In this document: in pieces, positions 1-8,184 of the stretch
Layout of the letters: every line of letters starts with the position of its first letter
Position numbering within the stretch: position 1 is the stretch's first letter
Assembly (NCBI GenBank): GCA_034926865.1
Contig: JAYFQP010000007.1
Coordinates: 1 to 64,000, forward strand
DNA from: RGIG1902 sp034926865
Lineage (GTDB): Bacteria > Bacillota > Clostridia > Oscillospirales > Butyricicoccaceae
Length of the DNA: 64,000 bases
Direction of reading: 5' to 3'
Translations under genes and position numbers: made by a program
The notes under the pieces: generated by a model
What the model saw: the letters and a program-made list of their open reading frames with translations, nothing else
The model's database searches: none
What the model was told of the DNA's origin: nothing

Positions 1-693
1 GATTATCATTCTGACAAAATGCGTACTCCATTGGGCGAGAGTACCGTTGGCACGTTTGATTTTTTGGATACCCTGCAAATTAAGGTAATTGGCAATTTTA
101 TAAAACCCCATATTACCATTCACATATTTGTCAAAGATAATGCGTACCGCTTCGGCTTCATCATCTTGGACATAGAGTTGCTTATCCTTGAGGTAGTAAC
201 CATAGGGCGCAAACCCTCCGTTCCAACCACCTTGACGGGCTTTTTCTTTTCGCCCGTTCATTGTCTGCTCAATGATATTTTCACGCTCTATTTCAGCAAC
301 GGCAGACAGTACAGAAATTAAGAGCTTTCCACTCGTTTGTGATGAGTCAATGCCTTCCTCAATGCAGATTAAGTTTACGCCAAAGGATTGAACGAGTTCC
401 AAGGAGTTCAAAATGTCGGCTGCGTTTCTGCCGAAGCGAGAGAGCTTATATACTAAGATATAGTCGATTCCCAATCCGTTTTCAATGTCGCACAGCATTT
501 GCTTAAAAGCGGGTCTGCCTTCTATGGATTTGCCGGATTTTCCAGCATCTTCGTAAATATCTACGATATCCATTTCTTCTCTGTCAGCAAAGCGTTTTAA
601 ACTGGTTTTCTGTCCGTCCAAGCTGAAACCGTCAACCTGCATTTCAGTACTAACACGAGGATAAAGCACACATTTTTTTCCACTCCTATTCAT
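1..693 (-). CDS. Large serine recombinase of a mobile element (3' part outside window)
   Basis: The minus-strand frame is open from position 693 to the window edge (231 codons, C-terminus missing). The N-terminal resolvase domain has the catalytic Ser15 in the motif YPRVSTEMQ and the downstream motif YKLSRFGRNA. It is followed by the start of a Recombinase (PF07508-type) domain around GGWNGGFAPYGYY. Such enzymes excise and integrate conjugative or mobilizable elements by Ser-mediated strand exchange. Two ATGs lie at 699 and 693. GGAGG at 701-705 is only one base from the first but 7 bases from the second, so 693 is chosen. A 53-aa ORF lies just upstream on the same strand, as in Tn4451/Tn1549-like element ends. 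The element terminus would lie left of the window. Confidence 0.93.
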   Translation of the reverse strand, partial: MNRSGKKCVLYPRVSTEMQVDGFSLDGQKTSLKRFADREEMDIVDIYEDAGKSGKSIEGRPAFKQMLCDIENGLGIDYILVYKLSRFGRNAADILNSLELVQSFGVNLICIEEGIDSSQTSGKLLISVLSAVAEIERENIIEQTMNGRKEKARQGGWNGGFAPYGYYLKDKQLYVQDDEAEAVRIIFDKYVNGNMGFYKIANYLNLQGIQKIKRANGTLAQWSTHFVRMII

Positions 694-727
694 AGTCATA
701 CCTCCAATAAATTATTGGAAAACATCT

Positions 728-889
728 TTACTTAGCACGGGTTATTTCATTTAAAACTTCTGCACCATGCTTTTCGATAATCTGCGAAAGTACATTTATA
801 AAATCTTGATATGCCTTTGTCTTTGCATATTTTTCATTAGGTGTAGCAGTCTTAGCTGTATTTTCAGATATGCTCTTGATATTTTCCAT
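728..889 (-). CDS. Small 53-aa ORF upstream of the serine recombinase
   Basis: ATG at 889 is preceded by GGAGG at 899-903 with 9-base spacing, and the frame ends at TAA 728-730. The product starts MENIKSISENTAKTATPNEK and has a helical C-terminal half (KAYQDFINVLSQIIEKHG). It is short and charged and has no Cys cluster. Small ORFs with this look commonly precede recombinase genes in clostridial conjugative elements, but I do not know a function. It ends 35 bases before the recombinase start, so the two are probably co-transcribed. Confidence 0.6.
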   Translation of the reverse strand: MENIKSISENTAKTATPNEKYAKTKAYQDFINVLSQIIEKHGAEVLNEITRAK

Positions 890-957
890 TCGCAATCACC
901 TCCAAGTGTATTGCTTATATGAATTATAAGCAGTTATTTTCTTCATGAAAAGTTTGT

Positions 958-1150
958 AGCTATTCTAAAAACCGTAAAACCAGTCGCATCCGTGAAATTC
1001 TGTGTGATGTACCCCGGCTTGATCCGATTGCCAAGCTCATCTACATAGATATACTTCAGATAATCCATCCCTAGCATTTTTCTCTGCGGTCACAACATCG
1101 GGATATTCCTTGAACATAACGCTATAGGCATCTTTTTTGTGATGTTGAAG
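958..1150 (-). pseudogene. Degraded mobile-element gene remnant
   Basis: The minus strand shows two out-of-frame coding pieces. An upstream piece reads AYSVMFKEYPDVVTAE, which resembles the start of excisionase-type HTH proteins of conjugative transposons. A downstream piece reads YIYVDELGNRIKPGYITQNF, which resembles a stretch of Tn916-type tyrosine integrases. They are joined by a frameshift near 1075, and the composite ends in a stop near 953. I read this as decayed or recombined element DNA and not as a functional gene. The family resemblance is from memory of motifs only. Confidence 0.35.
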
Positions 1151-1158
1151 AAAAGAAC

Positions 1159-1231
1159 AGCCGCGCCGTAGCCATTTGTTCTCATACTCAAATAAACTTG
1201 ACAAGCGATATGACGGAATTACGGCGCGGCT
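1159..1231. repeat. 12-bp inverted repeat with 49-bp spacer
   Basis: AGCCGCGCCGTA at 1159-1170 is matched by its exact reverse complement at 1220-1231. The arms are much more GC-rich than the spacer. It sits in mobile-element DNA between the decayed gene and the sigma-like gene. It could be a protein-binding site, a transfer-origin element or a recombination site; no function can be assigned from sequence. Confidence 0.5.
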
Positions 1232-1669
1232 ATCCCGTTGTTTCGATTTGCTTATATGTTTACAGACATTCCGGACGAACAGGTGGCGTACCTGTTACCA
1301 TAGGAATTGCACCTCCCCCCATTCTGATGGCGGGCCATTCTCATTGCCTGCGACGGTTTTTTCACGCTCGGATTGTGACTGAACGGAAGTTTCATTACAT
1401 ACAGATGCTTGCCACAGAGCCGCCTACGTCCATTGGACGTTGCTCTGTCTACGGAGTTGATGTTTCTTCGCTCCCTTTCCGTTACGCTGAAATCAATCAC
1501 CCTCTCCCGCGTAAAGAAAGATCGTGGCGCACCCGCCGTCCGGCTCACTGTATGCCGCTACTCGCGATATGTATCCAGCTTGTCTCTTATTCGGTTTTTC
1601 AAGGTTCAGTGAAGAATAAAAACATATCCCTCATAAGCCTTTTCATTTTTGAGGCAAAAGTAAGTGGGC
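1232..1669. other. Stretch without a convincing gene
   Basis: Open frames exist on both strands here (a 98-codon minus-strand frame at 1252-1548 and overlapping plus-strand frames). None has a recognisable domain or a good ribosome binding site, and the predicted peptides are low in structure. It is most likely the spacer or decayed portion of the conjugative-type element. Confidence 0.4.
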
Positions 1670-2095
1670 TTAAAAATATTTTTTCAAAAACTTCTCCATG
1701 TTTCTCAGCCCTCGTTCAATGGCTTCACCTACTACAGCTTTGCTGACACCCTCAGTCCTGGCAATGGCGCTCTTGCTCATGCCCAACAAGTAATGAGCAT
1801 AGATGCGTTTGGCCTGCTTGTCCGGCAATGCGGCAATGGAAGCGTAAAGTTGTTCTATGGTCACTTTGCGCTCATAGATTTCGCAGGTGGATAGGGAGAC
1901 AAACAGGACGTCATTCTCGATACCGTCGCCTCGATCCAAGGAATAATACGCCTTATGGCGGTATCTCCGCAGATAATAGGCGGCTTCAGCCCGCTCATAC
2001 GCAGCCATGAGCGCCGCAACCTCGTCCGGCACCTCAATTATGCAGTTGGTGGTATAGAAATCGGGATAATATTCCCGCAAATTGATTTTGGCCAT
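1670..2095 (-). CDS. Sigma-70-like regulatory protein of a conjugative element
   Basis: This 141-aa protein looks like the short sigma-factor-like proteins carried by Tn916/Tn1549-type elements. The C-terminal half (about residues 80-135) has a region-4-like helix-turn-helix: LPDKQAKRIYAHYLLGMSKS followed by IARTEGVSKAVVGEAIERG. The N-terminal half has a Tyr/Arg-rich segment (AYYLRRYRHKAYYSLDRGDG) typical of these element proteins. It probably helps transcribe element genes. The start is ATG 2095, preceded by GGAGG 7 bases upstream. Its neighbours to the left are the decayed gene and the recombinase, which fits one mobile-element end. Confidence 0.72.
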   Translation of the reverse strand: MAKINLREYYPDFYTTNCIIEVPDEVAALMAAYERAEAAYYLRRYRHKAYYSLDRGDGIENDVLFVSLSTCEIYERKVTIEQLYASIAALPDKQAKRIYAHYLLGMSKSAIARTEGVSKAVVGEAIERGLRNMEKFLKKYF

Positions 2096-2428
2096 TTAAT
2101 TTTCCTCCGTTTCGATTTTTGTGTTTGGCAAATCGAAACAGAGGAAGGTGGAGAGCGACAGCCGACTGAATTTTCCTTTATACGACAAAAAAAGCCCACT
2201 TGGACATAAGCCAAATGAGCCTTTTGAGAAACAATGATTCTATATATCCTATTTTTATGATCTAATAGTTCCTGATGATGACCGCACTGCTCCCATAGGC
2301 AGTACAGGCTTTTTTTGACAGGCTGCCAATTAAAGCGGTATGTAGGAGATTGATGTCCGCTTCATCACTCTCGACCGCTACTTAATAGCGGTCGTCTGAA
2401 GTTCAAGGCATATCGAACATGCATAGAA

Positions 2429-2458
2429 AACCCTCCAAACCTGAGAGCTTGGAGGGTT
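2429..2458 (-). terminator. Terminator-like hairpin
   Basis: AACCCTCCAA and TTGGAGGGTT form a 10-bp perfect stem with a 10-base loop. Read on the minus strand it is followed by TTTTC, so it could end leftward transcription from the immunity operon. Confidence 0.55.
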
Positions 2459-2550
2459 ACGATGTTGCTTATTCAGGCATGAAAACAGACCCGCCAAATT
2501 CACGTTTTTTTGTTGGGCGGGTGTCGCCTTTCTTTATTTATTATGAAAAA

Positions 2551-2572
2551 AACCTGCCACAAAGGGCAGGTT
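2551..2572 (-). terminator. Terminator-like hairpin downstream of the sensor kinase
   Basis: AACCTGCC and GGGCAGGTT form a short GC-rich hairpin. On the minus strand it is followed by TTTTTTC. It lies about 95 bases beyond the stop codon of the leftward kinase gene. Confidence 0.6.
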
Positions 2573-2666
2573 TAGTACGCAATCCTTTACGGCAGCCAGA
2601 CTGTCATAAGGCTCTCGCACCTTAGACCTCTCGGCTTTGCGTCCTTACCTTTCGGCAAGTTTGCCC

Positions 2667-4058
2667 TTAACATATTTCTATTTCAATTGTTACCATACCA
2701 CCGCATGTGACAGGAGAATTCGCTACCGAAAGAGTTCCTCCATGTTGCTTTACAATTGAATCGGCAATAAACAGTCCCATTCCGTAATGCAGTTTCGAAC
2801 TGCGGCTGAAATCACCCTGATAGAATTGATTTGTTGCATTTCTCAAATCTTCGGGAGAAAATCCTTTCCCGCTGTCCGTAACGGCGAATCTGATCTTGTT
2901 GTTTTCCGCCGACTCGGAAAACCAAATCGCACCATGGTCCGGAGAATGGTCAACCGCGTTTGACACGATGTTTATAATGGCCCTTTGCATTAAGGAAGCG
3001 TCAACGCTGATAGTGTTCGGTAGATTTTTCTCATCAAATTCTGTTTTTAATTGCTTCACCGAGGCAAGAGTATTTATTTGAGCATACAGATCATCTAGAA
3101 AGGTTCTTATGTTGACATCCTTTCGCTGAAGGGAATAACCGGCTTCCGCTTTGGAGATATCGATCAGCATCTGAACATACTGCTCCATTTGATCAGCGTT
3201 CTTCATGATATAGCGGGTACACTCTTTCTGCTCCTCCGTTTGTTCCGTGTCGTACAGCATTTCCGCATTACCTCGGACAACGGTAAGTGGGGTTTTCAGA
3301 TCATGCGCCAATGCGGAAATCTGTGTTTTTTTTGTCTGTTCCATTTTCCACTGCTTTTCCAGTGAGCATCTCAATTCCGTTTTCATACTGTCAAGGGATT
3401 GCAGGGCGGTGTCAATTTCCTCAATACCGCTGTACTGGATTTCAAACGCAAGGTCTTTTTCCCGTATTTTTCCTGTGGCATTTTGCAGCGGAATGAGCTT
3501 ACGACTGATTTTCCTGCCGTAAAGTCTGGAGAGAAGTATAATTTCAAACAAAAACGCGGCAAGGATCATCCAAAACAGCAGAATCTCAGGAACGGGGAGA
3601 TGTTCTCGCAAAAGCTGCGATGAAAATTGAGCCATGGAGGAATACTCAACAATGCAAAACTCATTTTGTCGTTCAATCGGGAAATAGCAATCTACATTTA
3701 GCCCCGTGTACAGAAGGCTTCCCGAGATGGCTCTGCCGCTCCGGACAACATCCCATGCCGCAGCGGCTTCTGATGTTGTCATGCTTCCCGACAAAAACTC
3801 ACCATTTGTACTTACAACAGCATATTTGCAGGTCTTGGGAATCAACTCTGCGCTCACGGTTCCGGCATACGTAATCGCTTCCTTTTGACGTTCAATGGAT
3901 GCTTCCACATCACCGACAGAGAGTACAAAGCCGGTTTTCAACGATACAAAAAGCAGTCCTATGCCGATCAGGACGATCAAGATAAAACCGGCAAAAAGGG
4001 TGAGTAAATACCGGATGAAGAAGGTTCTCAACCTTATGTTTCTGTTTCTCAATCCCAT
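2667..4058 (-). CDS. Sensor histidine kinase of the first lantibiotic-immunity module
   Basis: 463 aa. Two membrane segments (about residues 18-40 and 157-178) flank an extracytoplasmic domain of about 115 residues. A linker follows, then HisKA with the phospho-acceptor His252 in ALAHDLKTPL, then a HATPase domain with an N-box-like INIVSNAVDHS, DSGKGFS and GMGLFIADSIV. Kinases of this build in NisK/SpaK/CprK-type systems sense lantibiotics or other cationic peptides and phosphorylate an OmpR-type regulator. The start overlaps the end of the adjacent response regulator gene by 10 bases, so the pair is translationally coupled. It is the last gene of a leftward operon that begins with LanF/E/G-type transporter genes, which supports a role in inducing immunity. 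The actual peptide sensed is unknown. Confidence 0.9.
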   Translation of the reverse strand: MGLRNRNIRLRTFFIRYLLTLFAGFILIVLIGIGLLFVSLKTGFVLSVGDVEASIERQKEAITYAGTVSAELIPKTCKYAVVSTNGEFLSGSMTTSEAAAAWDVVRSGRAISGSLLYTGLNVDCYFPIERQNEFCIVEYSSMAQFSSQLLREHLPVPEILLFWMILAAFLFEIILLSRLYGRKISRKLIPLQNATGKIREKDLAFEIQYSGIEEIDTALQSLDSMKTELRCSLEKQWKMEQTKKTQISALAHDLKTPLTVVRGNAEMLYDTEQTEEQKECTRYIMKNADQMEQYVQMLIDISKAEAGYSLQRKDVNIRTFLDDLYAQINTLASVKQLKTEFDEKNLPNTISVDASLMQRAIINIVSNAVDHSPDHGAIWFSESAENNKIRFAVTDSGKGFSPEDLRNATNQFYQGDFSRSSKLHYGMGLFIADSIVKQHGGTLSVANSPVTCGGMVTIEIEIC

Positions 4059-4708
4059 TTATATCCGATCCCCCAAACCGTTGAAATCGGAGCCAGCTGA
4101 TAGACGGCAAGTTTTGCCCTGATATTTTTGATATGCACGGCTACCGTAAAGCTGTCGCCCTCCGCGTCATAACCGCAAACCGCGTCATAAATCTGCTCCT
4201 TGGAAAACACCTGACCGTGATTCTTTGCGAGGAATTCGCAAATTCCGTATTCAATTTTTGTGAATGGAATTTTCTGTCCCTTTGCGGTCACTTCCTTTGC
4301 CGCGAGATTAAATTCCAAACCGTACAGGTGCAAAGCATTTCGTTTTTCACGTTTTTCCCTGCGCAGATGTGCGTTGACCCTTGCTCTCAGTTCTCCGTTG
4401 CTGAACGGCTTTTTGATGTAATCGTCAGCGCCCAGGCCAAACCCGTACATCACATCGGATTCCATTGTTTTAGCGGTGAGAAACAGAATGGGGCAATCCA
4501 CCAAATCCCGCACCTTCTGACAAAAGGCAAACCCGTCCGTCCCCGGCATCATGACATCCAGCAGGATCAAGTCATAATAATTCAGCGTTTTCAAGCTGAT
4601 TTGATCCGGCGATTCGGCTGTTGCTGCCAGATGGCTATCCTTCTCCAGCGCCCTCTTAATCAGAGCCAGAATATCCGGCTCGTCGTCAACGACCAGAATG
4701 TTTGCCAT
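4049..4708 (-). CDS. OmpR-family response regulator of the first immunity module
   Basis: 219 aa. The receiver domain has the acidic pair Asp8-Asp9, phospho-acceptor Asp51 in LILLDVMMPG, a conserved Thr in LFLTAK and Lys in YIKKPF. The C-terminal winged helix (about residues 125-219) includes FTKIEYGICEFLAKNHGQVF. It should activate the immunity operon when phosphorylated by the kinase encoded next to it. Longer starts exist up to 4732. GGGGG sits 7 bases before the ATG at 4708, so that start is preferred. The downstream kinase gene overlaps by 10 bases. Confidence 0.9.
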   Translation of the reverse strand: MANILVVDDEPDILALIKRALEKDSHLAATAESPDQISLKTLNYYDLILLDVMMPGTDGFAFCQKVRDLVDCPILFLTAKTMESDVMYGFGLGADDYIKKPFSNGELRARVNAHLRREKREKRNALHLYGLEFNLAAKEVTAKGQKIPFTKIEYGICEFLAKNHGQVFSKEQIYDAVCGYDAEGDSFTVAVHIKNIRAKLAVYQLAPISTVWGIGYKWD

Positions 4709-4771
4709 AGCCATACCCCCTTCCGCCGCCATTTACGGATTTCAATTTCTCATGCTGTCCATTTATATATG

Positions 4772-5590
4772 TTACCGGCTGGTCGCGATCCGGTATTCCG
4801 AGTTGATTTCAACCGCCACGGAATCTGATTCGTCTGTATTTTGAATCGTATGAACCTCGCCATAGAACCAATTTTCACGTTTCTGCTTATTTAAGCCAGT
4901 ACCATCCCAATCAATCGTATCTAAATCTTTCTTGGGAATCTCCAGTTTTGTATCTTTGTCAAAGACAATTGTTTTCGCAATGATAGCAAGATATTCACCC
5001 ACCTCCCCGTCTGAGACAATTTTATCGGTGATCTGATACACCTGATCTGCCCTTATAAGCTGCGTGCAGTCTTGCGGATTCACCGAAAAATCTCCGTCCG
5101 ATGCCACAGTCTGCTGACGGTCATAATGAAAGACATCATCGGAGTCCGTTACGGAGTCGGAAGGAATCGCCTTGTGGTATTCTCCGTTTGCATCGACAAG
5201 CAGCTTCTGCGCCGTTTCATCCTGACAGGCGTAAACGTTGAGAAACGGAACTATATAAGCGGCAGCCGGCATATCGGCAAGATCCGCCAAGCTTCTGATT
5301 GTAGTCTTCTCCGTATCCTGCTGAAGCAGAATTTTCCCGTCCGCGTCGAGAATGGCAAGCTTTCTGATGTAGCCCACCCAATTGCCGAGATTCTCTTTTG
5401 ATGCGGTATTCTCAAGAATTGTATAGTTTTTCTCCTGATAAGTAAACTGTGTGACATTATCAGTATTGAGAGAACATTCTTCCTTGCCGCTGGAATAATG
5501 TTCTATTCGTTGACTTAATGCAGAGCAGCCGGATAACAAGCCGGCCAACAGAGCAGCGGATAAGATGAAAGCAAGCGTTTTGTTCTTCAT
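4772..5590 (-). CDS. Lipoprotein within the lantibiotic-immunity operon
   Basis: 272 aa with a signal peptide and lipobox ending LLSGC, Cys22 being the predicted lipidated residue. The mature part is hydrophilic, with no catalytic motif I recognise. Position between the LanG-type permease and the response regulator suggests a LanI-like immunity lipoprotein (NisI/SpaI role: binds the peptide outside the membrane). I see no clear sequence similarity to those proteins, so this is context-based inference. The start at 5590 has AAGGG 7 bases upstream. An in-frame extension to 5635 exists but lacks a binding site and would spoil the signal peptide. Confidence 0.7.
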   Translation of the reverse strand: MKNKTLAFILSAALLAGLLSGCSALSQRIEHYSSGKEECSLNTDNVTQFTYQEKNYTILENTASKENLGNWVGYIRKLAILDADGKILLQQDTEKTTIRSLADLADMPAAAYIVPFLNVYACQDETAQKLLVDANGEYHKAIPSDSVTDSDDVFHYDRQQTVASDGDFSVNPQDCTQLIRADQVYQITDKIVSDGEVGEYLAIIAKTIVFDKDTKLEIPKKDLDTIDWDGTGLNKQKRENWFYGEVHTIQNTDESDSVAVEINSEYRIATSR

Positions 5591-5627
5591 GGTTTTCCCT
5601 TTCATGATAACTTTAAAAACGATGGCT

Positions 5628-6368
5628 CTATTCATTTGATCTGGAGCCTTCCCAGTGCTGAAACCAGAAAAAGCTTAGAACAAAAGCGGCGATCGTCGCG
5701 GGTATTGCAACTATCCTGCATTTTCCCAGTTCCGTGTACCCGGCTGCACTCGACGGATTACTCCATATAAATACGAGGCAGTCACAAAGACGCGCGCTCC
5801 ATGTGCAGGGAATGTAGTACCACCTTTCGTCTCCAAGCCCCGTCAGGGCTAACGCGGAAATGAGGCTTTCCACGATTCCGAGTCCTATGGATGCGCCGCA
5901 GCCAAACTCAAAACTGACAAACAGATGTACAATATATGAGAAAACACTTCCCGTGATCAGTAAACCCGCCGCCCTAAAATAGAAAATCTCCGGTGCCGTT
6001 TGAAAGCCCGCCGCAAATACGCCTGTCGCAATCGCGATTGCGATCATCCCCAACGAGAGCAAAACGATCAATTTACTGGCATATGCCGCCGTACGCGATT
6101 TCGCGCCACACAGCATTGTTTGAAAATTTCCCGACTGCCGTTCCTGCTCCGCGCTTTTCCCGCTGACAAGCCCGATCATCAGCGGAAAGACAACGCCGAT
6201 CACCTCAAAATACCCGCTGATTTTTGTCTCCGCATTCCACGGTGAGACGGAATAATAGCTGATAAACAGGACAGCCGCTGCCAAAGAAAGTAGTACGTGT
6301 ATCCACATCATGGAGGTATGCCGAAATTTATGAAAATCGGAGCGAATGCAACGTATCAAAGTCGGCAT
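5628..6368 (-). CDS. Lantibiotic immunity ABC transporter permease, MutG/LanG type
   Basis: 246 aa with about six predicted membrane segments, the length and layout usual for LanG/MutG-family permeases. The cytoplasmic loop after TM2 contains SGKSAEQERQSGNFQTMLCG, a loop type typical of ABC-2 permeases of this class. It pairs with the LanE-type permease and LanF-type ATPase encoded directly upstream, expelling lantibiotic from the membrane. AGGAGG precedes ATG 6368, which follows the previous gene's stop by only one base, indicating translational coupling. It overlaps the long form of the lipoprotein frame by 8 bases. Confidence 0.85.
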   Translation of the reverse strand: MPTLIRCIRSDFHKFRHTSMMWIHVLLSLAAAVLFISYYSVSPWNAETKISGYFEVIGVVFPLMIGLVSGKSAEQERQSGNFQTMLCGAKSRTAAYASKLIVLLSLGMIAIAIATGVFAAGFQTAPEIFYFRAAGLLITGSVFSYIVHLFVSFEFGCGASIGLGIVESLISALALTGLGDERWYYIPCTWSARLCDCLVFIWSNPSSAAGYTELGKCRIVAIPATIAAFVLSFFWFQHWEGSRSNE

Positions 6369-6369
6369 T

Positions 6370-7101
6370 TTACATGACCTCCTGCCTTTGAAACCACTTT
6401 GCGGTTACGGCAAGCAGCGCAAGGAATAAAGCAAAGGACAGAATAATACCAACCGGAATGACACCCGGATTCAACAAAGCGTCCCCCTGTGGAGCCATCG
6501 TGCCGTTTGGCCGGATACCCAGCGCAGGGCACATTAAGCGTGTTGTCCAACTATAGGGACAAATCCACCAGAAGGATTCTGTGGCTGCGAGAATACCCAG
6601 TACGATGCCCGCGCCTAAATTGATCAGGATCGCCGCAATAAGACCGAATTTTTTAGATAGAAACAGGCAAAACGGAATCTGCCAGAGCGAGGCAATAATC
6701 AAAATCAGCGTTGCCCCTGCCATCTGACCGACCGTTGCGGTGGATGTTGGGTTTATCAGGAGCTTGCCCAAACCGATTCCGGCGAGATGAAGCATACTGG
6801 TAGCAGATGTATATAGGGCAATCAGAAGGACTTTTGAAACCCAGATTTTTTGCAGGGAAACCGAAAGCGGAAGCACAGAGCGATAACGGAGTTTTCTGTC
6901 TTCTATTTGGTTGACCAGTGTCGTTACAAGCGTTATAAACCCAGGGAAAAGAATCGTATACCACCAGTTATAGCCATTCTGGACAAGGTACATGCCGGAT
7001 ATGCCTGACAGCACCACCGTGATAAGGGGAACGATAAAAACCAGCTTTTTTGCAAAGGTTCTTCTGCATTTCAGGTTTTCCGCTTTTAAATAGCTCAGCA
7101 T
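6370..7101 (-). CDS. Lantibiotic immunity ABC transporter permease, MutE/EpiE (LanE) type
   Basis: 243 aa with about six membrane helices and the characteristic N-terminus of this family (MLSYLKAENLKCRRTFAKKL), a short cytoplasmic amphipathic start followed by TM1. It contains NQIEDRKLRYRSVLPLSVSL in the first cytoplasmic loop. It would form the heteromeric channel of a LanFEG exporter with the adjacent LanG-type subunit. It is separated from the upstream ATPase gene by 2 bases and from the downstream permease by 1 base, so all three are one transcript. Confidence 0.87.
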   Translation of the reverse strand: MLSYLKAENLKCRRTFAKKLVFIVPLITVVLSGISGMYLVQNGYNWWYTILFPGFITLVTTLVNQIEDRKLRYRSVLPLSVSLQKIWVSKVLLIALYTSATSMLHLAGIGLGKLLINPTSTATVGQMAGATLILIIASLWQIPFCLFLSKKFGLIAAILINLGAGIVLGILAATESFWWICPYSWTTRLMCPALGIRPNGTMAPQGDALLNPGVIPVGIILSFALFLALLAVTAKWFQRQEVM

Positions 7102-7103
7102 TT

Positions 7104-7811
7104 TCAGGCACCCGCCTTTTTGCTGTTTTTTACGACTTTTATGAACAGCGATTCCAAATTTTCGCCGGACTTGATTTTTGCCTCGTATCCCAGCATACCG
7201 CCCGCTATAATGCCGATGTGGTCGGCAATCAGTTCCACTTCGGAAAGAATATGGCTGGACAGGATCACCGTGATGCCCTGTTCGGGGAAAGAGCGGATCA
7301 GCTCGCGCAGATCCTGGATGCCGATCGGGTCAAGGCCGTTGGTCGGCTCATCCAGAATCAGAAGTTTTGGATGATTCAGCAAGGCGATCGCAATACCGAG
7401 GCGCTGCTTCATTCCCATGGAAAACTGGCTGGCGCGCTTGTTCCCGGTATTGGTCAGACTGACGGTTTCCAGCACTTCATGAATGCGGGAATCCGGCAAG
7501 CCAAGCAGCAGCGTGCGAACCTTAAGGTTTTCTTTGGCGGTAAGGTTTTCATACAACGGCGGCGATTCAATCAAAGCGCCAATGTCGGCCAAATCCCCGC
7601 GGCTCCACGGGTGGCCTTCAAAAATGATTTCGCCGGAGGTCGGGCGCAACATCCCGGTTATCATCTTCAGCGTCGTCGATTGTCCCGCGCCGTTCGGTCC
7701 AAGCAGGCCATAGACAGAATTTCCTGTAATGGAAAGCGAGATATCGCTGACGGCGTGCTGACTTTTAAAATTCTTGCATAGATGATTCGTTTGTAAGATA
7801 TATGAATCCAT
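7104..7811 (-). CDS. LanF-type ABC ATPase with a Walker A Lys-to-Gln substitution
   Basis: 235 aa ABC ATPase of the lantibiotic protection class. Walker A reads GPNGAGQST (residues 38-46), so the invariant Lys is Gln44, codon CAA at 7680-7682. All other motifs look intact: signature-like FSMGMKQR, Walker B LLILDEPTNGLDP, switch His in LSSHIL. The segment IGALIESPPLYENLT shows Glu where ordinary ABC ATPases have the Q-loop Gln, the E-loop known from LanF proteins. The Walker Lys contacts ATP phosphates, so the protein may be inactive, or this is a single-base sequence error. The start at 7811 has GGAAG 6 bases upstream; an ATG at 7817 is too close to it. It heads a six-gene leftward operon. 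Confidence 0.88.
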   Translation of the reverse strand: MDSYILQTNHLCKNFKSQHAVSDISLSITGNSVYGLLGPNGAGQSTTLKMITGMLRPTSGEIIFEGHPWSRGDLADIGALIESPPLYENLTAKENLKVRTLLLGLPDSRIHEVLETVSLTNTGNKRASQFSMGMKQRLGIAIALLNHPKLLILDEPTNGLDPIGIQDLRELIRSFPEQGITVILSSHILSEVELIADHIGIIAGGMLGYEAKIKSGENLESLFIKVVKNSKKAGA

Positions 7812-7883
7812 AAACATCTTCCTTTTATTTGTTTGATATCAACTATAAAAGGAAAGTTTAAAGATTTCATAAAGCCTTTCATC

Positions 7884-8180
7884 TTACTGTACAAAATTCA
7901 AAAACAACGCCAGAATAATTATTCCAATTACAATCAGTATCAGCACGACACTTATTATCGTAGAAATGATATTCACAATGCTACGAGTTTTGCTGCTTTT
8001 GACACATGCGATAGAGAGGCAAAGCCCTATCAGAATAAAAAGAATATTAGCTCCAGCCCAAATGCTAAGCACTTCGTCTGACAAAGTAATTTTAAGTACA
8101 ATCGGAATAAAAGTTGCCAGCGGCAATACGCTGAAGATCAGCGCCGCGAGGCTTGCTTTTTGAAGTTTTCTATTTTCCAT
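7884..8180 (-). CDS. Small three-helix membrane protein of unknown function
   Basis: 98 aa with three predicted membrane segments (about residues 10-29, 38-60 and 68-95) joined by short charged turns. I do not recognise the family. It starts 4 bases after the stop of the preceding permease gene and is probably the last gene of the second immunity module. A short membrane protein at the end of a bacteriocin immunity operon may add immunity, but this rests on position only. Confidence 0.6.
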   Translation of the reverse strand: MENRKLQKASLAALIFSVLPLATFIPIVLKITLSDEVLSIWAGANILFILIGLCLSIACVKSSKTRSIVNIISTIISVVLILIVIGIIILALFLNFVQ

Positions 8181-8184
8181 CTTT

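Larger units (their letters stand above)
2096..2666. other. Intergenic region with several hairpins between element and immunity genes
   Basis: No convincing gene. It holds a hairpin CGACCGCTA/TAGCGGTCG at 2372-2394, a terminator-like hairpin at 2429-2458 and another at 2551-2572. The junction between the conjugative-element end and the lantibiotic immunity module lies here. Confidence 0.5.

Noticed and set aside
1176..1746. Overlapping plus- and minus-strand open frames in mobile-element DNA
   Set aside because: No domain, no ribosome binding site, mutual overlap; the frames look like spacer.
7050..7781. Long plus-strand frame opposite the LanF gene
   Set aside because: It is the complement of a clear ABC ATPase, with no family features.
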